64,000 nucleotides of DNA, taken from contig OX638132.1 in assembly GCA_951804985.1 (NCBI GenBank), positions 102,352,026 to 102,416,025 on the forward strand, given 5' to 3'. The position numbers were made by a program, and so were the translations under genes. Within the stretch, counting starts at the first letter, position 1; the number at the start of each line of letters is the position of its first letter. Under the pieces are notes generated by a model. The model made no database searches and had not been told where the DNA came from. It saw nothing but the letters and a program-made list of their open reading frames with translations. The stretch comes from Dryomyza anilis (lineage: Eukaryota > Arthropoda > Insecta > Diptera > Dryomyzidae). Shown piece after piece: positions 51,781-63,835 of the stretch.

Positions 51781-52612
51781 GATCGAAAAGGTAAAATCTC
51801 AAATTTGACTTTTTTTGGTCGATTTGGTGTGGAATGGCCCGAATACAAAAATTCAACAGAAATCAGTTGGTCGTTTTATCATCACTTTGAAACATTCTAT
51901 ATAACGTACTATTATGCCAAAGGGGCAAATGTGTAATTTCTGACATTTGCGTTTTTTTTAGTAGTTTTTCCTCAAGAATACTGTGCCAAAATCGTGTGTC
52001 GATTTGTTGGATATTTCTAGCCACAAAAGACAAAATCAAAAGCGTAAATTTTGAAAAATTGCAAATCTTGTCATGCCAAAAGGGCGAATCTTTTCCTTTT
52101 TTTTTCATAACTTTTTATTGGTTAAAGATAAAATAGTGGTGTAAAGTCATTAATTGTTTGTTTTTAAAGCACCTATCGATCTTCATTATTATTTTAGATC
52201 GAAAAGGTAAAATCTCAAATTTGACTTTTTTTGGTCGATTTGGTGTGGAATGGCCCGAATACAAAAATTCAACAGAAATCAGTTGGTCGTTTTATCATCA
52301 CTTTGAAACATTCTATATAACGTACTATTATGCCAAAGGGGCAAATGTGTAATTTCTGACATTTGCGTTTTTTTTTAGTAGTTTTTCCTCAAGAATACTG
52401 TGCCAAAATCGTGTGTCGATTTGTTAGATATTTCTAGCCACAAAAGACAAAATCAAAAGCGTAAATTTTGAAAAATTGCAAATCTTGTCATGCCAAAAGG
52501 GCGAATCTTTTCCTTTTTTTGTCATAACTTTTTATTGCTAAAAGATAAAATAGTGGTGTAAAGTCATTAATTGTTTGTTTTTAAAGCACCTATCGATCTT
52601 CATTATTATTTT
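51781..52612. repeat. 416-bp tandem duplication, almost identical
   Basis: GATCGAAAAGGTAAAATCTC starts at 51781 and at 52197. The two 416-bp units differ at only a handful of bases (for example TGTTGG/TGTTAG). Each contains ATTATGCCAAAGGGGCAAAT and TCATGCCAAAAGGGCGAATC, the motif shared with 42.1-42.3 kb. Confidence 0.9.
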
Positions 52613-52840
52613 AAAATATGTTTTTGAATTTTTATAATTTGCAAAAAAATGTTTGGCAACATATTTTTAAATAATGATGACAATCAAGAGACAACCAATA
52701 AATGCCTTTACATCAATATTTTATTATGCACCATTAAATAGTTATAGCAAAAAAACGAAAATAATCGCCCAATTGGCATGACAAGATTTTCAATTTTTCA
52801 AATTTCTTCGTTTTTTTTTTATATAACTCTTTATTGGTGC

Positions 52841-53029
52841 AAGATAAAATAGTAGTGTTAAGGTATTAATTGTTTGTTTTAAAAGCACCTATCGATCATT
52901 ATTTAAAAATAATGTTCTTGCAAATAAAGAAAATTCGATAAATTATTTAAAAATTTTTTAAATTATAATGCCAATCGATAGGTGCTTTAAAAATAAACAA
53001 TTAATTGCTTTACACTACTATTTTATCTT
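52841..53029. mobile_element. Fold-back element (AAGATAAAATAG arms), second copy
   Basis: AAGATAAAATAGTAGTGTTA, AGGTATTAATTGTTTG and AAAGCACCTATCGAT are mirrored by ATCGATAGGTGCTTTAAAAA, CAATTAATTGCTTTACACTA and CTATTTTATCTT. Mirroring continues outward into TTATTGGTGC and GTACCAATAA. Confidence 0.7.
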
Positions 53030-53047
53030 GTACCAATAAAAAGTTAT

Positions 53048-55416
53048 GGCAAAAAACGAAAAGATTCGCCCATTTGGCATGACAAGATATTTTATTATTC
53101 CACAAATTTTATGATTATAAAAATTCACGTGTTTTGTTTATGCATCTATCAAATTCCAAAAAAAGTTACTTAATAGTTTTATATTTTAAGGGGGTACCAC
53201 GTGGCCATAAGGTAAATTTTCTCTCTGTAATTATTCTCTTTGTAATTATACACATAAAAAAATAATCGACATAAATATAGCAACCGATATTAATTGCATT
53301 CATTAATCAATCCAGCAATGAAATTTACTAATTTAATGAAAACATTTGCTAATCTTAATATTAATATGAATATTTGTACGTTAATGCAGCAAATAATTTA
53401 GTCGGCGTAGTTTTAGCAAATATAATTGCTGAAACCGCGCCGAGGCTAACTTTATTTTTATTTGTACATGTAAACTGATTTCATTTGTTTAGATTTGGTT
53501 TTGTCACTTCCCTATTCCAGAAAATTGAATTTGAAAAAAATACAGGTTTTTAATTTTAGAGGGTTCTAAGTACGTGCGTCATTTTCCACATGGCATGACA
53601 ATTTCGTTTGTGTTTTTTTGTTTTTTCACTTCAACAAGACCGCAACTTGATCTCTTTTCGATTTTTATTCGGTTCCAGGGGGCGAGCGGGATCCTCGTCA
53701 TTCAATGTCCATTTGGAAGCATAAAATTAGAATGCCATACAAATCAGCACCTTCGAATTATATGAAAATGATGTTCAAAGTCGTATTTAGTAGTGTTATC
53801 TACAAATATTAAATGAATCCTAGCGGTCGTTTAAATTCAACATAAATACTTAAATTCTTGTGTATAATTATTAAATCTTGACGAAAAATCGATCGTTGAA
53901 TCTTATGATATTAAATGTATAAAAATATGCTACAATTACTTTAAATAAAAATCACTTGATAAAAAAACACCTAAGTAAACTTAATACAAGATATGTTCGC
54001 CTTACACATTATGTGTTAATTTTGATTATAGATAATGACATTATTATTATTGACACAAGAATCATACAACGAATGCTTAAGTATTTGCCATATAAAAATT
54101 GTAAAATTAGTTAAAAACAAAAACAAAAAAATTACAATAATTTGCATTACACCGCAAAAATTATTAAAATAGTTCTAGTTTTGCCTGAAAACTATACACC
54201 ACATTTTTTGATCTTCCTATCCCTAACGATATGTGTTCACACACATCGACTGATTTCGATAATTGTGCTTCAGATTTGATTTTATATTATTTGAGTAAAT
54301 ACGTGTTGAAGAAGCTCCAAAGTGCAACAAGATTAAAATTTTAAATAAGAGTTATATATATATATATATGAAATTTTTAGGGTCTAGCTTGCACAGGATC
54401 ATGTGCAATTCTGTCAAAATATGAAGTCTAAACTATATTAGTCGGTAATGCAGTGTTTACTATTCAAATTATCAAATTTTCAAGCAATCTAATGACAGTA
54501 AACAAACAGGAGATTATTTGATTACCGATTACAGAATAGCAATCGGTTGAAAATCGACAATTTAGAGTAGTCTTCAAATTTAGATAAACTTGTGCACATT
54601 ACTGATTTTGTTTTGGAGCTCTTTTCAAATTGTATCCTGCCTCATAGCTCACTTTACTGTTATTATCTAAAATATGGTGTATGGTCGAAGGGTTCTTATC
54701 ATTTGTATTTTAACAAGGTCAAAAAAAGATCAAAAAAAGATCAATCATTCATTATAGTTATCGCTATATGCTGCAAACAATAATTTCGATATAGAAATTT
54801 GATATTCCTTATGTTGGAAACGATTAGAACTAAAAATTCAAGTGTTTATTTTACGGTATTTACTGGAATAGATAAGCGGTATTGCATTATCATCGACAAT
54901 ATACGGTATATCATATTTCTGTAATTACAACGAATTATAATTTTGGTACAATATCATTTATAGCGAAATCAGTTCCTGGGGATTCAGCCAGTAGCGAACC
55001 GTCCGTCCCTTTTAGAACATTTACATAATATGTAGAGTTATAAAATACAAATATTGATGTCCGTTGCTTGCAACTAATAATAATGGTATTGAATTGTAAC
55101 TAATTGTTAGATATACATATTTTAATTATATTAATATATATATATATGTCAATGGTATAATATAAATTTATGCGTGGATGGATTATATGTTAGTTTATAT
55201 ATGTGAATAAATAATTATTATTATTATAAACTGTATGTTGTTTCAACGATGCCACTTTTGATGGCCGTCTTATTTTGTGCACTAGTTTTAAAATGTAATA
55301 ATATAAAATTAATTAAAAACAAACAAAATATATTTTTTATTTAATTATTTAAGATATTTTAAATAGTTAGAGGTGATGTTGTTTGAAAAGGCACATTTTT
55401 TCACATTCTAATAATG
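53048..55416. other. Non-coding stretch
   Basis: AT-rich DNA with TA microsatellites (54357-54370, 55130-55147). I see no gene. TTAAGGGGGTACCACGTGG at about 53186 has a distant inverted partner near 57440 (see findings). Confidence 0.5.
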
Positions 55417-56347
55417 CACTCTGCAAAAAACATACTTTTGCAGGCATTACATATATCTTTGGAGCTTTATGCAAACAAAAGTATTATTTCATTGCCAAAC
55501 ATTATTATAATAACAGCCAAATATATTTTTATTTTCATTCAAATATATTTATGTTCAGAATGAATAATTTTCGGCGTTCTTGCAAACATATATATGTTTG
55601 AATGTGAAAAACATTTTATTTACATGTAAACATATTTATGTTTACATTTAATTTCAATGTAAAAATAGTAAATTTAGTGCTAATATCTTCTTTACACAAT
55701 ATTAGTTTTTTCCCTATTTTTAAATTACATTTTTTTTATTTTATTTACTTAATAATTTTATTTCCATCTATTGTTCCTATTTTGAGTTCAGTACTTTACG
55801 GATGAATAGGAAATTTCACAAACAGCCACTATCTGGAATTAACAGTAATTGGCGGTACTTAAACAAATTATTCCACCAAAAAAAACTTTTGAACTATATG
55901 AAAAGTATTAATGTGAGTGCTAAAAGTAGGCAGCGCTGTTATTTAATTGTGATATCCTAAAGCCAAACATATATATAATCAAAATAATTCGATTATTTTT
56001 AAATTCATTGTTACCCAGTAACAATCACGAATAACTATTTACATATAATTGAAAGAACCTTTTATTGATGTTGGGTGTGTTAAATAGCGGAAATATCAAT
56101 CATACATATATTAATATCTGATGAAAAATATATATTTCTACAGAAACATTAATTTAGTAAATTCATGTAAATCCGCGAATTAAGCAATTTATGTTTAAAT
56201 ATCGTATAATAATATTTCAATCTGAACAAAATAATACAAGTCAATAATAATGTAATTAGATATTACTCCCAATATTTATATGATGATTTCGAATTACGTT
56301 ATAATTACATTCAAGCATATTCAAACAAATCTTTTCTACCCGTGTGT
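55417..56347. mobile_element. Interspersed repeat, copy 2 of the family at 5253-6683
   Basis: Left end CTGCAAAAAACATACTTTTG then CAGGCATTACATATAT. Right end TTCAAACAAATCTTTTCTAC then CCGTGTGTA. The centre is shorter than in copy 1 and mostly unalignable by eye. Confidence 0.5.
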
Positions 56348-56575
56348 ATATTACAATCAACTATTCTACAAAACTAGAAATATTCCTATGGATATGACAT
56401 ACATCAATTCTATATAACCTTCATCTTGACTGCGTTATCAGTATCTCATATTACATAACTGTTTTTCTTAAGAAAATTGCCATAGAAATTAAAGCCCTTT
56501 TTTTACTTTTTGCAATGAATAAAATATGGTATTTTACAACTACCAAAGTGTATATTTAGTTCAGAATGTGGCAGG

Positions 56576-56645
56576 ATCCACAGAAAAAAAATCTTCAATA
56601 TGATTATTTTATTCATAAATATTATGAAATGTTCATCAACTACTG
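56576..56645. repeat. End fragment of the TTCTTCAATATGA element, reversed
   Basis: CACAGAAAAAAAATCTTCAA then TATGAT and ATTCATAAATATTATGAA is the reverse complement of the right ends at 33200 and 36310. Confidence 0.5.
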
Positions 56646-57170
56646 GACCGGACATTCGTACGCTTAAAACTTTCATATCTCGAAGAAAAATTTATTAAAT
56701 TACTTGATTGTGCAAGTAAATAGGACTAAATATCTACAAAAAATTAGAGAATTCCATACGGTAGATCAAAAGATATAAATTAAATAGTTGTCGTTCCGAA
56801 CGGGACAGAAACGGAAGTAATGTCGAGGTTCATATGGAAATTCCAAAATGTCAGCCAATTTTGTGGAAAAAATATTTTTTTGAATTATATTCGAAAATAG
56901 CTGAAATCATGTGCTTAATTTGTATATTATCACATTGTTTCCAAAGTTGAGAGTTTTTTCATAATAAATCACAGAAAATTTCCGAAAAATTTCTTTCTAT
57001 TTCTAAAAATACTTTTTGCGTACAAATGATTTTTTTTGATAATTTAGAAAGATAGCTGATATAATTTACTTTATGCACTTTGTTCCTAAAGTTTATAGTT
57101 TTTTCCTAATAAATCGCAGAATAATTCCGGACGTTTTGTATAAAAATTTGTACTACGATTTTTTTGCTAA
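56641..57170 (+). repeat. Interspersed repeat family (GGACATTCGTACG), diverged copy
   Basis: GGACATTCGTACGCTTAAAA, AAAAGATATAAATTAAATAG and AACGGAAGTAATGTCGAGGT, then a repeated CTAATAAATC(A/G)CAGA-AA-TTCCG motif. Same order at 60610-61000. Confidence 0.5.
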
Positions 57171-57202
57171 AAATAATTTTATATCTGACAATATTAATAA
57201 TT

Positions 57203-57742
57203 AGGGAGAACTTTACTTTATAGTGCTGGTCTCAAAAAAAAGGGCAGAGAGTATCGAAAAACAATAAATTTTTTGCCGCCCGCTCCCTTAAAACTGCCCA
57301 TAAATCGAAAACCGACCGAGGTCATAAGTGGTTTTTGAATTATGACTATGTGGGCGCTTTAAAAAAATTAAAAAAAGTCACACGATGCAGAAATCAGAAC
57401 TTTCAAATAAAAAGTGACCTCAAGGTCACGTGGTACGGTACCCCTTAAAAATCAAAAACCGGTTTTTTTTCAAACTCAAATTCCTGAAAAAGGGAAGTGG
57501 CAAATTGAAAATAATAAAATATTGTAAATCCTTTACATTCAGTTAAATAATGTCATGGAAATTTATATGACAAAAAATAAATTAGACTAAAAATATTTTT
57601 TTTTTTCGAAAAAATCGCGCGATTTTTTGTTTGCGGGGTCCGAACGGCAAAAAAATATATTTTTCGTCACTCTCCCCCCATTTAAAAGGTTCTGACAATT
57701 TTTTTTTTTGTGAATTTCGACAGGCCCTATAAAGTAAAGTTA
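57203..57742. mobile_element. Inverted-repeat element with AACTTTACTTTATAG arms
   Basis: GGGAGAACTTTACTTTATAG at the left is mirrored by CTATAAAGTAAAGTTAA at the right. The interior has short runs such as GCCGCCCGCTCCCTT and CGCGCGATTTTTTG and no ORF. The exact ends are uncertain. Confidence 0.45.
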
Positions 57743-57864
57743 ACGGACTATTATTTTATTTTCAGATATTTAGATTCGCATATTTAAGATTTCAAATCCG
57801 CCGTTATTTCAAAGATTTGAGTACTTTTGAATTTTAAAAACAAATTGTTTATGGAATATACAAT

Positions 57865-58187
57865 TAGCGTATTCACAGTTTCATGGTACGAATTGTACGA
57901 ATACGACAGAACGGCAATTGAACTGTGAGCACAACTTTCCTGATTGTTAAAATATTTCGTCAAATAAATGCAGCCTGATTCTTATAAAATAAGGATTTTC
58001 TGAAATTATCATAAAAATTCGTCGATTTGAAAAGTAAAACAAATACATTAACATTGTACACTATTTGTATTCAATTTCACGTTTATAAGGGATGTAACAA
58101 CAGATTGACGTTTCTGTGTTATTGTATCGTATATATACTACATGGTACGAATACCATACTAAAATACGATGAACTGTGAATACGCTA
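57865..58187. mobile_element. Fold-back MITE with TTAGCGTATTCACAGTT termini
   Basis: TTAGCGTATTCACAGTTTCA at the left is mirrored by GAACTGTGAATACGCTAA at the right. CATGGTACGAAT occurs near both ends and further mirrored pieces (ATACGA, GAACTGTGA) lie inside. About 320 bp. Confidence 0.65.
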
Positions 58188-59627
58188 AATATAAAAATGT
58201 ATGGTATGCAGTTACCATAACATTTAAAATTTTGTTTGCCACATAGTGTAATAAATTCATGCACTTAGCTTCATTTAGGTAATAGATAAATTTCATAATA
58301 ATGCGATCAGCGAAAACAGTTTAGATGAGTCATTATGATTTGCTTATTTACTACAAACAATGAAATAAATATAATATAATTGAAATATTGTAGATAATAT
58401 GTTAGGCAATTGATTAATGACATTGCAAATACAACTGATAAATTCCAATTCATTTATGAATTTGATAATACTTTTTTCTAATAATATCTTATGATTTAAA
58501 TGTCTGATATTTTTAGTATAGGTACTTTATAGTTCATATTATATCTGAGCAACAAACATTTAAGTGTAACCAGGGATCGCAGAAAAAATTATATTTGTTA
58601 AAGTTTTATTTTGCATAAAAATTGAAAAAAGCGTATAACGTGGTAATGGTTTCATACCACATCCTTTTTTTAGTATTATTATTATGTCAAACCAATTCAA
58701 ATTGAAAGCCCTGCCCGAGTAAGAATTGGTTAAGATTGGCCTTATTTCACATACGCCCCTAATCAGAATCATAATTAAAGTTTAATATATATATAGAGTT
58801 ATATAGATATAGAGTTTAATAAATAAAATAATTTATTAAAGAATAGACAAAACATAATTTATAAAAAATTGAAGGCTGGCAATGCCTGTCCATTAACGTT
58901 TTCTGCTTTAACGGTGTAAGGCACGTAATGCGGTCATGGTGTGGTGGCCGAGTTGTTACGTTGGATTGCTATTATGTTTGTGGTTGGTCTGGTTCAAATC
59001 CCATCCTCGTCAGATTTTTTTTTAATTTTATTTTTTTTATTTATATATTTTTGTTTTACAACGCACATTAATCATAAGTAAAAGCTTTCAAACATAAGTG
59101 TACTTATTAGGTACATGAACGTGATTCATGTACGTCGCAGAAACATCAAGTGAAATGCGTTGCCACAATAACTACGACACAATAACTAACCACAACCAGA
59201 ACAAATGCGCGAAATCCTCAAGTCATGCTATTTTAATCAGAATTCAAATACCAAGTAATTATTGTGGAAATTGAGAACAATTGCTAAATTAGATAAAAAA
59301 ATTAAAAAAAAAACAGCAACAATAAAAATTCAAATAAAAAACAAAACTACAATCGCTGCTGCAGGCGACGCTTTACACTATGCCCTATAAATTTACGGAC
59401 ATAGAAAAATATTAAAATAAAAAAAATTATCGAATCAGAATTAAATGGTTGAGTTTAATGAATTATTATTGTAAAAAGTATTCAAAAAAACATAAAATTT
59501 ACTTCCAATGGATAAAGGGCATTTTTTAAAAAGTAAAACAAATGCGTTTAAAGTATATCATATAACGAACTCTGTTTGAAATTTGAATATGTAGAAGTAC
59601 TCACTTTATATGTTATATCTATATATA
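58188..59627. other. Non-coding stretch with a tRNA-like repeat
   Basis: AT-rich with no gene seen. A tRNA-like block sits at 58933-59015. Confidence 0.5.
58933..59015 (+). repeat. tRNA-like sequence, probably the head of a second SINE type
   Basis: GTGGTGGCCGAGTTGTTACG resembles a Leu/Ser-type A box and GGTTCAAATCCCATCC is a good B box, about 50 bases apart, followed by a T-rich run. I cannot pair a proper acceptor stem, so a working tRNA is unlikely. Confidence 0.4.
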
Positions 59628-60516
59628 TAAAACTCTTGGTCCGTCAGTCTGTCTGTCTGTCTGTTTGTTCCAGCATCACGTCTAAACTGCTGAACCGATT
59701 TAACTGAAATTTTGCAGCAGGATACTATGGAGTCCGGAGGGTGTCATAGGCTATATATGGGCGGGATTGGACAAGAGGGCGTGGCACTTCCCATACAACC
59801 TAAACTTTCAAAACGACATAACTCGACACCTACACAAGCTAAGAAGATGAAACAAAAAACTAAAATTCACCAGACTAAAACTCACCACACCAATACTCAC
59901 CACACTAAAACTCACCACAATAAAACTCACCACACTAAAACTCACTACACTAAAACTCACACTACTAAAACTCTCCACAATAAAACTCACCACACTAAAA
60001 CTCACTACACTAAAAATTCACCAAACTAAAACTCACCACACTAAAACTCACCACACCAAAACTTACCACACTAAAACACACTACATAAAAACTCACCACA
60101 CTAAAAATTCACTAAACTAAAAATTCAACACACTAAAACTCACCACATTAAAACTAACTACACTAAAACTTTTACTGGGAAAAACTCTACGGGGAAGAAT
60201 TCTACCGGGAAGAGTTCTACCGGGAAGAATTCTACGGTAAAGCGTTCTATGGGGAAGAATTTTACGGCGAAGATTTCTACTGGGAAGAATTCTGCGGCGA
60301 AATATTCTACTGTCTGAATTGTCTTTGAGAAAAGTTGTTTTGGCGGAGAATTATTATTTGGTAACTACATTTATAAAACCAATAAAAACTTCCACAGCGA
60401 AACACGAGCCCCTGATATAAAAAATAATAATAATTTTTTTTTTTTATATTAATAAAATCGCTTTATATCTATGAATTCACAAAATCTTGGCACGAGTCGT
60501 GCACGGGTCCAGCTAG
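59628..60516 (+). mobile_element. Non-autonomous Helitron, both ends intact
   Basis: Starts TCTATATATATAAAAC after A and ends GGGTCCAGCTAG before T, the A|TC...CTAG|T rule of Helitrons with no target duplication. Ten bases before the end is a palindromic stem GCACGAGTCGTGC. The left part has (GTCT)n and AACCGATTTAACTGAAATT. The centre is a minisatellite (separate entry). The right part is repeated GGGAAGAATTCTACCG units. No Rep/helicase is encoded. The element at 28771-29781 shares the right half. Confidence 0.8.
59868..60170 (+). repeat. Minisatellite, ~15-bp ACTCACCACACTAAA units
   Basis: About twenty units of AAAACTCACCACACT with point changes. In one frame it reads as a KTHHTKTHHT-type ORF, which is a by-product of the repeat and not a protein. 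Confidence 0.9.
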
Positions 60517-60599
60517 TTTGTAATAAAATTGAATCAATGCCATTGATATATAATATTTGAGCATAATGGACTCATGAAATATTACCACATATTTTGGTA

Positions 60600-61000
60600 C
60601 TATGCAATATATGGGCATTTTCTGGGGTTCCGAACGGGACATTCGTACGTCTAAAACTTTAATATATTGAAGGAAAAATTAAAGAGTTTATTTAATCTTT
60701 TTGTGTACATAGTATTTAAACAGAGCTAACATCTTCAAAATATTAGTAAACTCTATACATTTGATTAAAAGTTATAAATTAAATAGTGGTCGATCCGTGC
60801 TGTGCAGAAAACGGAAGTGCATGTTGAGGTTCTATTGGAAATTCCAAAAAGATTCGATGCGTATAAATTATTTATTAAAATTATTTAAAAAAATAGCTGA
60901 GAAATGTACTTTATTTTTGTATACGTACACTTTGTACCTAAAGTTTATACTTATTTCGTAATAAATCACAGAAAAATCCGGACGTTCCTATGGACATTTG
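60600..61000 (+). repeat. Interspersed repeat family (GCATTTTCTGGGGTTCC), best copy
   Basis: GGGCATTTTCTGGGGTTCCG, AACGGGACATTCGTACG, AGTTATAAATTAAATAGTGG and AATAAATCACAGAAAAATCC, in the order seen at 56641 and in part at 8745. Confidence 0.55.
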
Positions 61001-61025
61001 CACTATCATCATGTGTTAAAAATAA

Positions 61026-61375
61026 TTTTATCGGCCATGTTCCGGCTTTCAAAAGAATTCCGTTCGAATTTCATATAAAATTTGTAAACAAATGGTTTTA
61101 AATTCGATGTCACAATAAAAAAATGTGTTTTTCAAACGAATTCAAATCGTTGAATTCAAAGCAAACGGATTGAATTCATTGAAAAAACAAATTTTTGTTC
61201 AGAGACATCGAATTTAAAACCGTTTGTTTACATATTTTATATGAAATTCGATTGGAATTCGATCGAAAGTCAGAACATGGCCGTTTGTACTGAGACATCG
61301 AATTCAAAACTGTTTCTTTACATATTTTATATGAAATTCGATCGAATGTCGGAACATGGCCGTATATCACAATAT
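61026..61375. mobile_element. Fold-back element with CGGCCATGTTCCG ends
   Basis: CGGCCATGTTCCGGCTTTCA at the left and GTCGGAACATGGCCG at the right. Between them CATATAAAATTTGTAAACAA and its mirror TTGTTTACATATTTTATATG occur, and the right arm is duplicated (61205-61283 and 61295-61370). Confidence 0.6.
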
Positions 61376-63835
61376 TATTAATCGTCATTACGAAATGAAA
61401 AGTGATGTACGATTCGCATTTCTAGTTTTTTTTTAATTTTTGAGATTTTTTTATATTTTTACTCAAAATTTGTAGGTACTCAATTTGTACTCACAGTTCC
61501 GGACGACACAGGTTTTAATTAGCATTCGATTCATTTCAATTCAAAGCATTCGAATCTGAGGAACTTGGTGAATAATCATTGCTAAACTATGAACCAAACT
61601 TATTTCATAATTTATTGAAATAAAATATACTGGACGAAATACATAGCAGCGCTGCGCATTGTTCGTAGTATGGGGGGATGCAGTAGGATTAACGGATAAT
61701 AGTCCACTGTAATAGAACGTATGTGCGTTTTCTAAGCGATCTTTAGCACTTTTTCCACTAAAAAAATGATGAATCCACTTGCAAACTCCTTATGTAATCT
61801 ACTTATGTCCGACACAGGTTGCGAAGGACACATAGATGATTATGGATGAGACAAGATCATTTTTCCGCTAAAAATGTTTAAATAAAAATAACTACCCATC
61901 GCCGAGTTCATCAAAATTCTCTAAATAACTGTTTTGGAACGTAGAACTTTCAAAGTAATATCCGTTCGTTCGTTCTGAACATAATATGTTCATAACTATA
62001 TTATTTATATTATATTATTTTACATATCGATATATATTCGCTACATGTTAATCTTTTTATTCGGACTTACGTTTTATATTTTGAATGGCATAATGTATTT
62101 TTGAAATTACAAAACGTTTCATGTCCGTATATTTATTGGACACACTGTATATACTATACAAAGTATACATATATATATATATATGCATGTTTGTATAGAC
62201 GATTGTGGTAGATACGTAATTATTATTTGTTTTTGTAAATTGTGAAATAACTGACGCGGCAAAACGACGCTCATACAAACTACTTACATATATACTACAT
62301 AGTTGTAGGGTTTAATTATTTATTTAAGAAAAATACAACAACTACAGAAATAGCCTTTGGCTCAATCAGACGTTAGAATTATCAACGGCAACAAAAACAG
62401 CAACAACAACAGCAACAACAATAAAAAGAAAAACATTCATTCTCCAGGAATAAAATCGTGTTTTAATAAGTATTTGATAATGAGCCAAATATTGGCGCAA
62501 ATGCAGTGCCGTACAAATACGAGCAGCGGTTTAACAATATCGTAAATTTGCAGATACATAAGTATTACATGGTATTATATATAGATATATTAATAAAAAC
62601 AGAGTTGTAACATTTTGATTATGATTATTCAAACTATTTAAAATTAAATTTATTATAAAGAAGTTGTAAAAGTAAAACTCATCAACTGCATTTTAAAAAT
62701 AACAATTTTTTATGACAATTAGTGTTCGATATTCATATCAAATGTTGTTCTATTATATGGCATTTTAACTCAAGAGTTTTCGAATTATATGTATTTGGTT
62801 AGTTTTACTTTTACAACGACGATATGTTAAAAAATCACATAGAATATAACTCTCATTAGATTATTTGATTAATTTCAGTGCACTACAAAAAATAAATGTA
62901 ATAATTATAAAAATTACTTTTTAAAATTAAGAAATTTGGGTTTTTTTATTAAAAGTATTGGTATTTTTTAATAAAATGTGAATAATCCCTTATTGCATTA
63001 TACTTTTTGAATAGTTTTTAAATTAAAATGACTTAAATTGAAAAAAAAGAAGAAATAATATTAAAAATTAGTATTTGAACTATTTAAACTCTGATTGTCA
63101 ACGGTTAATTTAAAAGTTTTGTAGTCAAAAGAATTAGGCACGTTTATCTGTACGAGAATTAAAAAGAATTATAATTTAACACAGAATATTTTCAGCTTTC
63201 AGTTAATGTATATGAAACAGAAATTTATTTTGTCGATAAGGGAAAATTCAAAATTAATAATATCATTTTACCCCGATTTGGTTCACTTAAAAATATGGTT
63301 TATGAAAAATTAATGTATTTCGTCGATAAGTAAAAATTGAATTTAAAATTAGTACTGATTTTTGCACACAATTCTAATCATAATCAAAATTATTCAAATT
63401 ATTGCATTCTAGTGAAGAAAGTTTAACGACAAGTTTTAAAGTAATCGCAAGGCATTGGTAATTATATTAAAAAGTGAGACAAGCTCATAGCACTGCTCTC
63501 TGGTATACGAATAATAAGAGTATATAAAATAAAATGTAGTATTAATTATTATTGTTTATAATTGGCTAATTGCACTTCGCGCGCACACTACACTGAATGC
63601 GGTCGCTGAATGTGATTCCGTTTTAGAAATGTTAATAAAAATTAAGCTATTTAAAGCTGCATTGGGACCGCATTGTGCGCTGCAGTGCCGACGCAGCATA
63701 CTCCGCCGGCGCAGCATACAGACAGACATACAGACACACACATATAATATATATATATTTAGTACTCTGGCAGCAGATCCCATACGACTCCTTGTCAGCT
63801 TCATTCGGTTATTGTTGCGCACATGCGTTTTGTTC
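61376..63835. other. Non-coding stretch before the right-edge gene
   Basis: AT-rich with TA microsatellites (62167-62184, 63746-63760) and a short CAACAACAG run at 62400. The last 200 bases before 63836 have higher GC and could be 3'UTR of the minus-strand gene. An AATAAA on the minus strand near 63221 could end it. Confidence 0.45.

Noticed and set aside
59712..60029. KTHHT-repeat protein frame
   Set aside because: It is produced by the 15-bp minisatellite of a Helitron.
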